From Lutjanus erythropterus (lineage: Eukaryota > Chordata > Actinopteri > Lutjaniformes > Lutjanidae), in contig CM034603.1 in NCBI GenBank assembly GCA_020091685.1, positions 3,792,848 through 3,856,847 of the forward strand: DNA of 64,000 bases, written 5' to 3'. Shown here piece after piece: positions 35,481 to 48,659 of this stretch (the first letter of the stretch is position 1; each line of letters opens with the position of its first letter). The notes under the pieces are model-generated. The model worked only from the letters and a program-made list of their open reading frames with translations. It had not been told where the DNA came from and did no database searches. The position numbers and the translations under genes are program-made.

Positions 35481-37087
35481 TCCTTGTTTCCTTGTACATG
35501 AAATTCTTCCTTTTCCTTCCACACTGAATGCTGTTGAACAATGAAACACAAAATATAAAAGTGAAGAAAAATTAGTATGAAGTGTGAAAGAATCTGAAAG
35601 CACCAATATAAACTAGAAATACAAAAAAACATAAGATATCGGGAGAGATAAAACAAACATAAATAAGTAACTGAGGAACACGATGTACAGTTGCAATATA
35701 AAACATCCAGTATACTGTATGTTAAATACAGTGGCCAATATTCACTAAGCAGTATCAGAGACTGTGCAGATTAGCAGCATTGTAAGAAATGAAGCAGCAT
35801 AAACAGAAAAGTCAATCAGGAATAGTGTGCAAAATGACTGTCAAGTGTGAAAAGGCCTGAACTAGAAAGACACGTCCAGTCTTTTCTCCAGTCTTTATAA
35901 TAATATAGTGAGACATCCTGTGTTAAACACAACGCTAAGATCCAGTAACTGCTGCCACAGTCATTCTATTAAAGGACTGTCATTTAAAGCTGTGACAGAT
36001 GCTCTCAGTGCTGTAGTGTACATGCAATCAAATCAATGACTGAGACAAATAAAGTGTTGAAATGTTGGAAAACAGCTTTCTCAATTACAAACACTAAGTC
36101 TGATCATTATATAGGCATTTACACTAAATTGCTCAAGACTTTTAAAAATAGTCTGATATGACTGATAAGTGCTGGCATGCCATTAAAGCGGTTTTTAAAA
36201 AGGTTGTAGACAGAATATGGAGGCAGCAGATGGATGGTGTTGGATACAGCAGGTTTTATAGTTAATAGGATCAAAGAGTGTCATGTTAACTAGATTACTC
36301 TGATGTGGATGTAAGGATGTGTCTGACAATGATGGTTTGTCTACTCCTCAGAATTCTGGCACTACAGAAGGAGGAAAAAAATCATTACTTGACTCTTGAG
36401 TCGGTAGAAAGGAGTTCAGGGGATCGTGATGCTGCAGGGTTTGTCAGTCTGTCAGCAGCACAGAATAACTTTATGCTTTGTGTGTGTTTTATCATGCTTT
36501 CTCCCATCTACAAAGGAAATTATGCAGGTTTATGATGACATATTTTATCACATTAATCAATATAATAATAAGCAGAAGGACACTCAGATAGCACAAGCCA
36601 AAGCCAAATGCCCTTTCTCACATTGTTAACAAACGAGAAGAATAATTTGTGTATCTGCCTGGTGACATGGATCCATTCCAGAGTTTTAATGGGTTCTTCC
36701 TTGACACCTGCTAAACCTTTCCACCAAGTTTCATGAAACTCAACCCGCAGTTTCCCTCAGCACTGCTGAGTTTTACCTCATTTTAGCTTGCAGTTGTTTT
36801 TAGCCTCACATCAACCTTGTTTCCAGCAGCAGCAGGCAGCTGTTTTCAGTGAAAAAGGTCTAATAAACTCACTGTACACCACCAGCTCAGCACCAAACAG
36901 CACACTCAGAAACCAGCTGATGAAACATTCAGCATTTAAATACACCATTTTGAACATGGGTCACAATATTTTTAACCAAATACCTTTATCGATAATGCGA
37001 CAATACAGTGTGACTGGCAGAGGGAAGAGGAAGTCCTAGCCTGGATGTGTGTTTTTTTTCCCCAGGATGGTGAAAGCTTTACCCACT

Positions 37088-37144
<57 letters not shown>

Positions 37145-39800
37145 TCTCTCTGAATAATTTACTGGGTTATGATTCAGTATATTGTAATACTGTAAGCATG
37201 GTGATATATTGCTATTTTTAATAGCTAATTTTAGGAAAATTGTAATAGTGTAAAGACACTCCACCATATGTGTAATATTAGAGTTAAAAAAGTAAACTGT
37301 TTATGCAGTCAGCACAGTGAAGAATTATAACACAATACAAAATGAACCACTGCCACAAATCTTTGCATGTAACACAATATTACAATACAGTGTCACAAAA
37401 ACATAATATCTTGATACTCCATATTTTCTTTCGCCCCTACCAGATATCAGTTATCTTGATTAATGCTGGCTATACCAGAAGCTCTGAAACATTGGCTGCT
37501 GGTGCCAAGTTTGGGTGATAATAAACTATTTTGTTTTGCTTGGCCCCAAAGTGTCCAAAAAAAAAAAATCAAAATAAAACAGCTTTAAATTTTCCCATAT
37601 TTCGGTTTCAGTCATTTCTGTATGTTTATGATCAGCAATCAACAGAAAAACATCAGCTGATTAATGAAAATTTCCAGTGGTAAAACTGGCTCCAGCAGCA
37701 TGTGCTGGTGACCATCATCACTTTACATGTCAGCTCTGTCAGTGGGAGTTGGGTTAGTTGTGTGTGTACATTCATGCTAATCATGTACATGACTGCAGCT
37801 TTATACATGTAAATGATGTCAAAAGCTCCAGTAAAAATCAGAACATGTTAATAAACATGTTCTAACAAAGACAGACAGTTAGAGCAAAGTGTTGTTTACT
37901 CCTGCACAGTTCATCAGATGATTTTATTCAGACATGCAGCAGCAAGTGTTTAATGCAGTCAGCAGTAATCACTGTGTCATTACCACTTAGAGTGAACCTG
38001 AAGATGTGATTGGTGCTCTTCTTCCAGTTTTTCTCCATCTAGTAAGTGAGAATTCTGCTGCTTGCTGATGCATTCTGGGAAACACTTCACAGTGGAGGAT
38101 CACAATATCCATTTTATTCAAAAATGTCAGCCCACACAGACATTGCTGAGTTCACAGTGGAGAAATCATTCTTGACAGATTTCAGCATACACTAAATCTG
38201 TAAGTACGAGATATATTAAGAGATGATTTTACTGTATGTTCTTTGTTCTACTTCTTGTCTTCAATTAAACCAAAAGAAATTCTCTCTTCATCACCACTCT
38301 TCTAAATAATATTTACTCTAATTAAAATAGCAATCTGTTTAAATATAATTTATTTGCAACTGTTTCAGAGTTTTAAATTTTACATTGGTGCATTCCAACA
38401 ATGACGCACTGCATTAACATTTTTAAAAGAATGGTCAAAATCAAAGCAGAGACAAGATATTTTCTCCCTAGAATAAGCCAAACTCCAAAAACTCTCAAAC
38501 CTGCAATTTCTAACTCAGTGCGCCTGTGACTAGCACCCATCTGTCAGGTTCTAAACGCCCTCCTGTACACCCAGCTCTGCACTTAGACTTTATGACACAG
38601 CTTTGCAAAGGTATTCTACATCTGTCACTCCACCTGATGCATGACCTTTGAATTTAAAATAGGTGGTGTGCCCCTTTAATATTTCTACAACAAGTTCTTG
38701 ATATTACAAAAAACAAAAGTATCTATGACTTTATTTAATCTTCTATTCCACTTGAAATAACACTGATAAGATGGTGCATCTAAATTTACAGTAAGTGAAC
38801 TCTTAGCATGGCCACAATTACATATTTGCTCAGATTTCCTCAGATGTTACACAGTGACCAAAGACACTTTTAAGATTCAGTGACTCAGTGGTGAGAATAA
38901 ACAGAGCTTTGTAAACAGAATCTCTTCAAAACTGAGAACAAATATCATAGCAATGTAGTTCAGTCATGGTTTCAGTTAGAGGTCACTGTTGGTATTAACA
39001 TTTGCTGACTGATGTGCTGCCTGTGTTTTGCAGCCTCCATAGATGAACAAAAAAAATCTAAAGTATTCTGACAAATTTTAAACCAATATGGACTCTTATG
39101 TGACTCTCAAATTAGTGTCCAGAGCCCCCAGGGGTCCATGGCACTCTGCTAGGGGGTCTGTGAAACTTTTGCTGAGTTTTTTTTTTTTTTAAAAAAGGCT
39201 TCAGTTCAACAAATAACATTTAAATTTATAAATCGAATACATTAGTTTCAAATCCAGTCAAGCACATGTGACTAGAGCTGCAACCATTAATTGATTAATC
39301 AGTAGGTCTATTTTCTATTATTTATATTTTCTATTTCTATATAATTCTTATTTTTATTTTGTGTGCACCTAGAGTGAAACACACTTTTGATGTGTGTGTT
39401 TATACTAATATCTAATATTTTTCCAATATATCTCTCTTTGTTCTTTCACCTAATTAAGTAGGAGTGTAACAAATAGGCCACATACAAATAGATAAGGGGT
39501 CCCAGGTATATTTTCTATTTTGTAAGTGGTCTTTGGCTGAGCAAAAATTGAGAACCTTTGTCCTGCCGTACAGCAAATGTGCAGCAGTTGTGTTCTCTGT
39601 ATGTCCACAGTTTTCCTGCAGAGGACACCATTACGCCTCAAATGCGTCACATGTCTGCTTGGAGCCCTCAAACCCCATATGACAGTGACAGACAGTTCTT
39701 CTACTGCCTTTAGCACCCATTTGTATTGTTACCGTATAAAAATAGCTCTAGTCATACAGTATATAGAAGAAAAGGGTGACTTTTGGTGAAAACAGCACTG
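35481..39800. other. intergenic, mostly unstructured
   Basis: No exon with family resemblance on either strand. A (CT)n microsatellite spans 37090-37151. Partial ATATCGATA-rich repeat pieces occur near 36955-37000 and 37170-37440. Open frames at 36305-36535, 36426-36629 and 36788-37039 look accidental. Confidence 0.5.
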
Positions 39801-39954
39801 TCTTTTACGACTATTTGTTGTAGGGCTGGGGGCGTTCACGTAGAGCACGTGAAGGCATCATTTGGTCAACGTGCGTTGGTGTTTGTCTCTCCGCCCCGAT
39901 TGTAACTGACAGCAGCAGAGCAGCACACATCTGTGAGACAGACGGAGCAGCAAC
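39801..39954 (+). promoter_or_regulatory. 5' flank and 5' UTR of the TspO-like gene
   Basis: CpG-containing segment just upstream of the start codon at 39955. It holds a CACGTG E-box at 39846-39851 and no TATA box. The 5' UTR limits cannot be set from sequence. Confidence 0.4.
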
Positions 39955-40054
39955 ATGAAGCACAACAGTTTGCCTCGAATTTTTGTCATTGTCGTCTGCG
40001 CGGTGGTTTTTGTCGCCATGTTAGTGATTAACGCTTTGGCGGGAGCGGGCAGAG
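39955..40054 (+). CDS. TspO-like exon 1 (residues 1-33, part of 34)
   Basis: [10 protein letters not shown] leads directly into the first membrane segment. Donor AGAG|GTGAGT, phase 1. The upstream reading has a stop before another ATG, so this start is well placed. Confidence 0.85.
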
Positions 40055-43000
40055 GTGAGTTAAAACTAACAACAAACACGTCACTCGTTTTCTCTGATGT
40101 TTTTCAGTGCGCGAGAGCTGAATTTGAAGTTCTGGCGTTCCGATGTTCTGAATTCTCAGCTCACTTTACGCTACATTGTAACACGTTAAATGTGGCAAAA
40201 CATTCATTTATGAAGCCTAAACTGCTTTGTTTTGTCCTTGGGTTATACAACTGTGTTTTCAGTGGTTACGAAACCGTTTTAGTGGGAGGAGGGAAGTTTA
40301 TGTTCGATGGCTGGCAGCTAATTAACTGTTATGTGATGTCCCTGGACGCTGCTCGACTTAAACAATGAGGAATTATTTCCATGACCGTCTAACCTTAACT
40401 TAATGAATAGGTTCAGCTACTAGTTGCGTAATTAACTCGTTATATAAAAAGTAGGAGAACAAAAGAACTTTTTAAATGAAGAGCTGGCGTTTTGTTACCG
40501 TACATTAATTTAAAGATGCTCCCAAACTTAAAAAAAACGACCTTTTTCTTACTTTCCTCAAACTCATAGTTACTGCGGTTAATCTTTGCACCTAAATTCT
40601 ATGCAACATTAAAGTTAACTTTAGTTTATGGTGCTTACAGCGTTGAAAAATAACCTCAGAAATCAGCAGCAACATCTTTTTCAACCGAAAATCACTGAAT
40701 AGTTTTTTAATTAGAGTTACTTTCTACCACCAAGATGTAGAAAGAAGTAAAAGAATGTTAACGGGAGTTTCTGTGGGTTTGTATCAGTGCCCGTGGTTCC
40801 CACACCCTCTGCTGCTCTTGGATGGAGGAAAAAAAAAGTCCTCTTTAAAAGGAAAAAGTGCCTCAATCTCTGGTCAGGGTGTGGCATCCAAATCTAAATC
40901 TAGACTCTCAAATACTCGGCCTCCTGGACTGCGCACTTTTTCTCCCTTTACTGTATTCCTACTATTGTACTATCCCATCCATTTATTAAAGATGTTTAAC
41001 CCATTCCAGTGCCTACAATTACATGTTTTATGCCACACCAGGGATCTATGAGACAACTGATGTCTTTGGACTATCCAGAGGAACAGGCAGTGTGTTTACA
41101 TGCTCTTTAGCAGTGTTTGAGAGTAACTATTAAGGTCACATACTAAAGTGCTGTATGTTTTTGAGCAGGTTTGGGAACAGATCACATGTAATGGGATTAT
41201 GTAATCTGGATACAAAAAAAGTAACTGTGTTCCAATACAGTCACAAATAAAAGAGAAAAAAATGGACATAATTTAGATTACAGTTTTAAAATAAAGAATG
41301 ATATACCACCATGCACAGTGACAAAATGCTTCACTGGGTGAAAATTTCACAATGTTTTGTGTTTAAATCAATCAATCAATAAATAAATTGTACATAACAT
41401 AGGAAGGAACAGCTGGACAAACTAATAAACCTAACAACCAACATAAAACACGGCATCAATTGACTATTAATTTAACATGCATCTATTTTGATAATTGATT
41501 AGTTATTTAGAGTTTGTTTTTGTTTTTGTTTTTAAGAAAAGAATCTGTGATTTCAACTTCTTAAATGTGAATATTTTCTGGTTTCGGAATATTTTTAAGT
41601 TGTGGTCAAACAAGACATTTGAGGAAGTCACTTTGAGCTTTGATCAACATTTTTCACAATTTTCTGACATTTTATGGACCAAACAAATTATTGATTAATT
41701 CAGAAAATTATAAAACAATAAAAATACTATATTAGGCTAAATATTGTCACCATATGTTATGAAAAGTAACAGAAGGTACTCAAGTTACATTACGTTACGT
41801 TCGATTGTGTTACTGACTACATTCTTTTTAAAGGCAATTCGTAACTATTAGCATACATTTTTAAGTATTTCCATTTTATGCAATTTTCTATATCTACACT
41901 ACAGTTTTACATTTAGGAAATATTTACTCCACTACATTTATCTGTCAGCTTTAGCTACCTGTTGCTATTTCAGATTCAAGTTTTACATAAAAAATAAAAG
42001 ATAAAGCTTGTAAAATACAATGTTTAAGTCTAATTCAGTGGTTCCCAGTGTTTTTGGCTCATGACTCCTTACATCAAAGCACTGTCTAGTTTAAGGTTGT
42101 TCCAGGTATCAAAAATGCCTCCAGTACAGCCTAATATTTTTTCTGGGGTACAGAGAGTAGTGGCGTCCTCTTTCAGGGTTAATAAGTTACATTTGTGCCA
42201 ATTTGTTTATCCTGAGCCAGGCCATATAACAGTAAAAACAGTCATATCTCACCCATACAGGGTTAATAATATACAGCTGTTCATAATCAGCGGTGTGGTG
42301 TAATAAAGTACAAATACTTGTTTGTTTATTTGTTTGTACTGGACCAGAGTTTTTAGGTATCTCTATTTGAGTATTTATTTGTCTGACAACTTTATACTTT
42401 CACTCCCTACATTTCAACACAAATATCTGTTCTTTCTGCTCCTTATGCTTTCAAAACAGGCTTCTTTAATATCCAAATGGATGGAAAAATAATTCATGAC
42501 GAGTTCAAAACTAACATGTAACAAGATGAAAACAGAGTAAAAGATGTAACAAAATGAAACAGACAAGAAGAGAGTCAACAACAGAGAAAAGGCATCTAGT
42601 AAGTCTGTCAGCTGCCTGTGAGAGGCTTTATATCACTACAGAGTGATTTTTAGACCCAAAAGGGCACATCTACATTCAAATAACTTTGAGAACCAGCCTC
42701 TGCTGTGACTCAACAAACTGATTTGCTTGCAGCATTTCAGAGCCTGAACTTGTTCACAGTAAAGAAGTGCCATCAGTTTTGGTACTCTACTTTTAGCAGT
42801 ATCTGTACTTATACTTGAGTAAAGGATGTGTGTTTTTGCCTCTTCTATCAGATTTGTACTCAATTTTGACCTATATGCAAAGTTCAGACATCAGAATCAG
42901 CATTGGGAAGGGAAAATATGGTACTGAAGCATCTTGAGTCTAGTAGGGTGTCCTTATCACACGTCTGAGCTATCAGCAGGTCCAGCAAACACAGAGATTT

Positions 43001-46000
43001 ACCCTCTCTTTATAGTGAGGTACTGTAGTGCTGCAGAGACGCCCTGGTCTAAATATCTTGTTCCTCAAATGAAAGAAAACATGTTTGTTTGGTATGGACT
43101 CCAACAAATGTCACATCATCCTGATTTTAATATATCTTTTTGTTGTTGTTGTTGTTGTTTTTTTCCAGTAAAAAATAAAAATTGCAATGCAAAAAGATCA
43201 TTCCCACTAATCGTATTGCACATCACAACTGCAATTTCAGACTTTGTTGCCACATCATTACCATTAATAATCCACAAGCTGCACTTTTTCATGGTTTGAG
43301 TGAGGCGTCTTAGTTCCAGTGTAAGAAAATCTTAATCAGCATACAGTCATTTTTTAGACAATAGTTTTTGTGCAACCATGGAGTCACAGTTTGTGTTTGG
43401 CCCCTTCCTGTTTCCACATGACCATCCCCCCGTGTTTCTGTCTTCTTTTTTCCAGGTCCATTCCATACCACTACAGGTAATGTGTCGGGCCGCTATGACA
43501 CAGGCATCACTCCAGCTGGGTGGACCTTCTCTATCTGGGGTGTCATCTACACCTGGCTCACCCTCATGGTCATATACATCACTACATACGTGTTCAGAGG
43601 GTGAGCTAACAGCATATAGCAACAGTCACACTAGATATTTACTCTTGCATATTTAAGCTGACTGATGTGACTGAGCAACTTGCAGTTGAAACTGATCCTT
43701 GTCTCTCTGTGAATAGATACTGGGCTCAGTATCTGCTGCCATACGGCTTCTATTTTTGCTGGCTGTCCAACCTGGTGCTGAACGTGACGTGGCTGCTGCT
43801 GTGGGACAGAGAGTATGTCTTCTACTTCTACTTCTTACGTACAGCAAAACAAAAAGAGTCAAGAGTGTAATGTGACTTAGGGTTGTTGAGGGAGAGGGCA
43901 GGTCTGTGAGGAAGAGGAGGAGCGAGACTGAGGAGGGGTAGAGATACCCTGAAATGAACCAGAAGTAAGTACTAACAGCTGTTTACATTTCAGCTGTGGT
44001 GTATTACCATTTAGAGGAGGAGGGATTGAGGACAGTGCAGGCATTTAGGCATAAGAACAGTAATTTATATGTGTATTTATGAAGGAAATCCTTCTTAAAG
44101 CTTTAGTTCATCAGAAAAAAGAGATTTGTCCTGTAGTTTTCTGCCTACAACCAATACTATCCTATAAAGACATAATATGCAACTTTTTCCTAAAAAAAAC
44201 GTAGACTCATATGAACATGATTCCTTTCGATCGTCACTTATGATCTTTAAGAAGTGTGTGATGTTGTCTGTACCTACTGAGACTCTGCCCTAGGCCTGTA
44301 TTTCCTAATTTTCTCATAGTTTTGCTGTGTCAGTTTTTGACATCCTGGGAATGAGACTTAACAATCAACTATCTTTCTGGTGCATTTAGGAACAGGTCAG
44401 GCAAATTCTACTCTTTCTATCTCGCCTCCCTTTCTCTTTCTTTCCCTCTTATACGTCTCTTAGTAGCACTTCACATCGCCGCTTTTAAAAATCACCACAG
44501 TCTCGGAACGTATGAGACATCCTGGTTTTGAGCCGCCCATGGGAAGAAGGAAGTCTGTCCTTTCATGATTAAAAGTTCTGTTTTCTCTGTCTACTTTTCT
44601 CTTTTTATAGCACGCCATATGAAATTACTTTTCTCTGACTCACTTATTCCTCTGACTGTCCTCTCTCCTCTCGGCTCTCTCCTCTGTGTGTGTGTGTGTA
44701 TCTCACTCACTGACTGGAGTCACAGTGCTTATCGAAATGCAGAGATCTGATTGGCCGAGTAGCGTCACGTGAGACGATTTATAACACGCGCAATTGGTCT
44801 GCGAGTTTCCTGGGCCACTAAACCAGTGTTGAAAAGGCCAGAAAAGCTGGGATAGTTAAAATAGAAACTCTTCATTTAAGCTTTAATATTTTTTCTTCTT
44901 TTCAGAAAAAAACATGAGATGTGTTATAATCAGTTATTATTATTTTACAAGTGGATTTTGTTGCACTTTTTATTCTTATCTGCGAATATAATTAGTTGGA
45001 TCTTAATTTGATATTTAGTCTTTAGCTTTTGGGTTAGGTGCTGAAACATGATCATCAATATATATGTGTGAAATAAGAGGGAGGCCTCGTGGAAGTCCTC
45101 GCAGTACTGTTCAGTAGGTGATGATGATTGTGACTATCATGTAAAGCCGCTGGTATGTTGTTGAAGAATCTGTAAAAATAGAATGTATCATGTGGTATGT
45201 TACGACTGACACATACTAAGGTTTTAGATAGACTTAGTAGTGAAGGTGAATGATTATTTCAGGCAAATTTAATATATTAGCTTTGTCTGAAATGTCTGTA
45301 TGAAATAAAACAATTGTCATTCATCCTGCTGATATGATGCATTTATGGTCCCTCTCTCTTTTTCTCTCTGCCCTGCAGGATGATGCTGGCTGCTTTGGTG
45401 GTATTAATCATGATAGCAATTACCAACTACGGTGCTGTGTTCTTCTGTTGCTACGCCACCGATTACTACGGACTCTGGTTAAAAACATACCATCGCAAAG
45501 ACCTGTGCTGTCTCCGAGTACTGGTACGACACAGTGTGTGTGGATGGACATTGCTGATGAAAAGTCTCATTACAAAAAAAAAAAAAACCCACATACGCGC
45601 TCTGTCCCCTGTGAATGATGTCATCTTTGTGCTTCCACATGTTAATGTGTTCAGCTCCAGAATGGATTGGCTCTCTACACCACATGGACGTCCATCGCCT
45701 CCCTGATCAACTTCACATTGGTTCTCCAGCTGTGGGGTGTGGCCAAGAGCACAGCAGCGACGGCTTCTCTCTGCATCCTGTTTGGAGAGATCATGGCATG
45801 GTAAGCTCTGATTGGACGAGGATAAATGGGCTGGAATTAGGTCATTTGTGAGGCAAGGACACTTATAAACTGGCCTACAAACTTATAAATCACTCGTTCT
45901 TGAGAAGTGGGACGAAACCATATTTTGAGGTTTTGATTTTTACTCTTCAGTCATGATGGAAAATATATTTTAAAAGATCAAACTCCTGGTTATCAAACCT

Positions 46001-48071
46001 TATTACGGGCCATCCTCCTACTGACTTAAATGTAGACGTCAACTAAGCCGACATCTGACAGAGATGACAAAATGTTTTTAATATCACATCACAGTCAGAG
46101 TGAGCAGCCATTTTCTCTCTGTCTCTCAATGTTAATGGAAACACACATTTTTAAACCATAATTCTTATTTAGCTTTGATTTAGAAGGACTACAGAGTTGA
46201 CATGTTAAGGTTGAGACATATCTGCTAGCAATATTATTGAATTCATTTATCAAAAAAAAAAAGAAAATTTACCAGTGCCTGAGCAGTGTTCCTGCCTTTT
46301 TAAACCAGGAAGTGAGACAGGGGTCTTGTCCCTTATCTGGGATAAACTTTTAAGGACAAACATTTTAAATCACAACGATTATAATAGCACATATTTATAC
46401 TTATAATTTTAGTTTAGTAGGTATTGTTAGTTCTAGACTTTGACATTTTTAAATTGTTTGATTGTTTGAAGTTTTGTTTTGTAGGACATGATTTGTCCCG
46501 TTTCTCAACAACAGGTGAAAAGTTAGTTAGGCATTGCAGCCAAAATATAGAGAAACAAGCCCAAAAACAATGGTGCAATAAGTGATCAGTGTATGAAGGC
46601 AAAACAGTATGACAATTATGTGATAATTTGCCTGATCAGTCACAATTAATACAAACACACAGTGTTATACTGTAAATCATTAACTGTGACCAGCAGCAGA
46701 CAACATCACACAGCATTACACCTCATACTTGAGCAGTTACCAAGTGTTTCTGAAGTGGTGAAAATATTAAAACTCCACAAACAGTATTAGCAGTTTGAAT
46801 TAAACAGAGGCTCCCTGTGCTCTTCGGACAAAATATTAAGCCAAACTTCCTTTAGGAGATGCGACATGTTAACAATTACTTACATGAAAAAACTCTAGAA
46901 CCACAAGATGAAAGGTCTCATATGTCTACAGTCTTCTTGTCAATTCAGCATCAACATAATCCATAAAGATAAACTGTATTTCTGTATAAACTTTCCATCT
47001 CAGCTCCCTGCCAGCCTCAGCTATTTTAGTGGGAGGAGACAGTGGTAATGAGAGGTCAAGAATTCAAATGTCTCACTAAAATACAAGCTGGTTAGTGGAT
47101 CAGATGAATTAAACAGCCTGTTTGACTATGGTGTAATTCCTGTCCTGTGGGCATTTCAAAAAGTAGACAAGCGACAAACTGACCATTTGATGCTAGCAGA
47201 TGAATCAGCTTTTAGTTCTGACAATGAACACTGTTATCATGAATCCATTACTTAGTGTTTTGAACTAAAAGTTCTTTGTGCTGTAGCAGCTGAAGGTATG
47301 ATCCCATTCTCTTTTTTATGACTGTAAGAACATACTGGTGAAAAATCTGAATAATGGTCACATTTTTTCGCTGCCAGGGAAAGCTTCAGTGCAGAAATAC
47401 TGGTGACAGTATCAGCCTTTGATTTTCTCAACCAAGTCAACAGAAACATTAACGTCCAGTAGATTCTACAGATGGTTGATTGCTTTGTCTCTGTGTGCAG
47501 GTACATCCTTGAGAACTGGGTGCTGGACCGCTGGGTGCGTAACATCCTGACAGTGTACCCTGTGGTGATCGTGGCTCTGGTTGGAAACATCGTGAGACAT
47601 TTTCACCCTGAGGATCCCACGATAAATTCTATATTTATGAGTAAGTGCTACCACAACTCTGACTTCACCAGCACCACATCTACATTCATGTTCATAGCAA
47701 CAAGCTAACTGTTTTTGACATTTTTGGTGAATCCTGGGCGAACAGGTTATGAACATATTTATAATATGTTCGTATTTAGATACGTATTTAGAATAAAAAT
47801 CATAGTGTGTTGCCTTACTGTATCCCATAAAATAATTGACATTTTTAAACTTGAAGGTTGGTTGCTGACCCAGTCATTCACTGTTGCATTTTATTCCCTC
47901 TTCTTCTGTTGCGTCCTGTCAGTCATTCTGCTGGTGGTAGCGTGCGTCCTGCTGCTGTTCCGAATCTGTAGCGTCGCCTGGAGAAACACCTGGCGGCCTC
48001 TCCTCTCTCCAGGCTCGGCACGGCTGATGATCTCACCCCTCGACGGCAGCAAATTCAAGATGTTTGCTTAA
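39955..48071 (+). CDS. TspO/tryptophan-rich sensory protein-like membrane protein (7 coding exons, 306 aa)
   Basis: Coding exons: 39955-40054, 43456-43600, 43717-43812, 45379-45523, 45655-45800, 47501-47640, 47923-48071. All join in frame with GT-AG ends. I predict eight membrane segments: about residues 9-29, 55-79, 88-110, 115-139, 165-187, 196-213, 226-242 and 257-272. [15 protein letters not shown] (51-65) matches the start of bacterial tryptophan-rich sensory proteins. LNVTWLLLW (103-111) and [12 protein letters not shown] (170-181) fit the two signature segments of TspO, seen in human TSPO as LNWAWPP and LAWLAFTTTLN. The best reading is a long, eukaryotic TspO/MBR-superfamily protein, not TSPO itself (about 169 residues, five membrane segments). 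Ligand and location are unknown. The C-terminal tail ([20 protein letters not shown]) is cytosolic by the positive-inside rule if the N-terminus is also cytosolic. No symbol is assigned because I do not recognise a named gene. Confidence 0.88.
43010..43262. repeat. truncated copy of the AGGGCTGTACGG MITE family
   Basis: TGAGGTACTGTAGTGCTGCA, then GAAAGAAAACATGTTTGTTT, then AATTGCAATGCAAAA, matches 16900-17070. Lies in intron 1 of the TspO-like gene. A (TTG)n run interrupts it at 43141-43160. Confidence 0.65.
43456..43600 (+). CDS. TspO-like exon 2 (residues 34-81, part of 82)
   Basis: Acceptor TTTTTCCAG, donor AGAGG|GTGAGC, phase 2. Carries [20 protein letters not shown], the strongest family motif, and the second membrane segment. 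Confidence 0.9.
43717..43812 (+). CDS. TspO-like exon 3 (residues 82-113, part of 114)
   Basis: Acceptor GTGAATAG, donor AGAGA|GTATGT, phase 2. Encodes [20 protein letters not shown] and [11 protein letters not shown], the third membrane segment with the Asn-x-x-Trp motif. Confidence 0.9.
44166..44260. repeat. second copy of the AAAGACATAMTATGC repeat (partial)
   Basis: AAAGACATAATATGCAACTT and the following CGTAGACTCAT and CGTCACTTATGAT blocks correspond to 25838-25915. Far end not found. Lies in intron 3 of the TspO-like gene. Confidence 0.6.
45379..45523 (+). CDS. TspO-like exon 4 (residues 114-162)
   Basis: Acceptor CCCTGCAG. Encodes [15 protein letters not shown] (membrane segment 4), then a loop with [15 protein letters not shown]. 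The donor after CGAGTACTG (GTACGA) is preferred to the GT three codons earlier because RVLLQNG fits the family. Both keep frame. Confidence 0.85.
45655..45800 (+). CDS. TspO-like exon 5 (residues 163-210, part of 211)
   Basis: Acceptor GTGTTCAG, donor GCATG|GTAAGC, phase 2. [20 protein letters not shown] carries the Trp and Asn of the TspO signature. Membrane segments 5 and 6 lie here. Confidence 0.9.
47501..47640 (+). CDS. TspO-like exon 6 (residues 211-257, part of 258)
   Basis: Acceptor TGTGTGCAG, donor TTATGA|GTAAGT, phase 1. Encodes [14 protein letters not shown], then membrane segment 7 ([16 protein letters not shown]). Confidence 0.9.
47923..48071 (+). CDS. TspO-like exon 7 (residues 258-306 and stop)
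   Basis: Acceptor GTCCTGTCAG. Encodes membrane segment 8 ([13 protein letters not shown]) and a basic tail, ending TAA at 48069-48071. Confidence 0.9.
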
Positions 48072-48642
48072 ACAATGGGAAGTATTTCAGTGCCTCCTGT
48101 CCCACTACCGCCTTTAAACTGTCGGCGTAGACCCACTTTTGTTTACATTTTCACACAAGCCACTGCAATGCTCAAGGATAAATCTTCCAGTTTTAGAATG
48201 AGGTTTTTACGCTTGTGATAGTGTTTAACTTGTCATGGATAATAACTGTTTCTTCCAATAGAATATTTGAAATAGGCTTGAAAGAGAAAGAAAGGGGAAG
48301 TGTTAAGAGTCTGCTCTTAAGACTATTCAACAATGCTTTCATATCTCAAACACTTTGCTTGAAATACTAATAAACTGCAACTGTTTGCACTACTTTCCAT
48401 TAATATTGTCTGTATGTAAAGCACTTTTTATACAAATGCATGCATATGGTTTGAGTATTGTGTTTTGTACTACTATTTTAAGGTAGTTTTATTATTGCAT
48501 TTGTGGCTTTTTTCATTTTCTATCCATATAATTACAATTGATATACTGTCAGTATATGTTGGCTTTTTGACAGTGTCATTTGATTAAATGAAGTCATCTT
48601 TTCTAAAAGTAATTAAGAGGTTGAATTCATTCTGAAATTCCA

Positions 48643-48648
48643 AATAAA
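48643..48648 (+). terminator. candidate polyadenylation signal of the TspO-like gene
   Basis: AATAAA about 570 bases after the stop codon, followed by a T-rich stretch. Another AATAAA lies at 48369-48374. Confidence 0.5.
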
Positions 48649-48659
48649 GCAATTTTTTT

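Noticed and set aside
47252-47828. Minus-strand frames of 112 and 120 codons opposite exon 6 of the TspO-like gene
   Set aside because: They are antisense shadows of a real exon.
39955-48071. Assigning the gene as tspo itself
   Set aside because: TSPO is about 169 residues with five membrane helices. This protein is 306 residues and its motifs match the longer tryptophan-rich type, so only superfamily membership is claimed.
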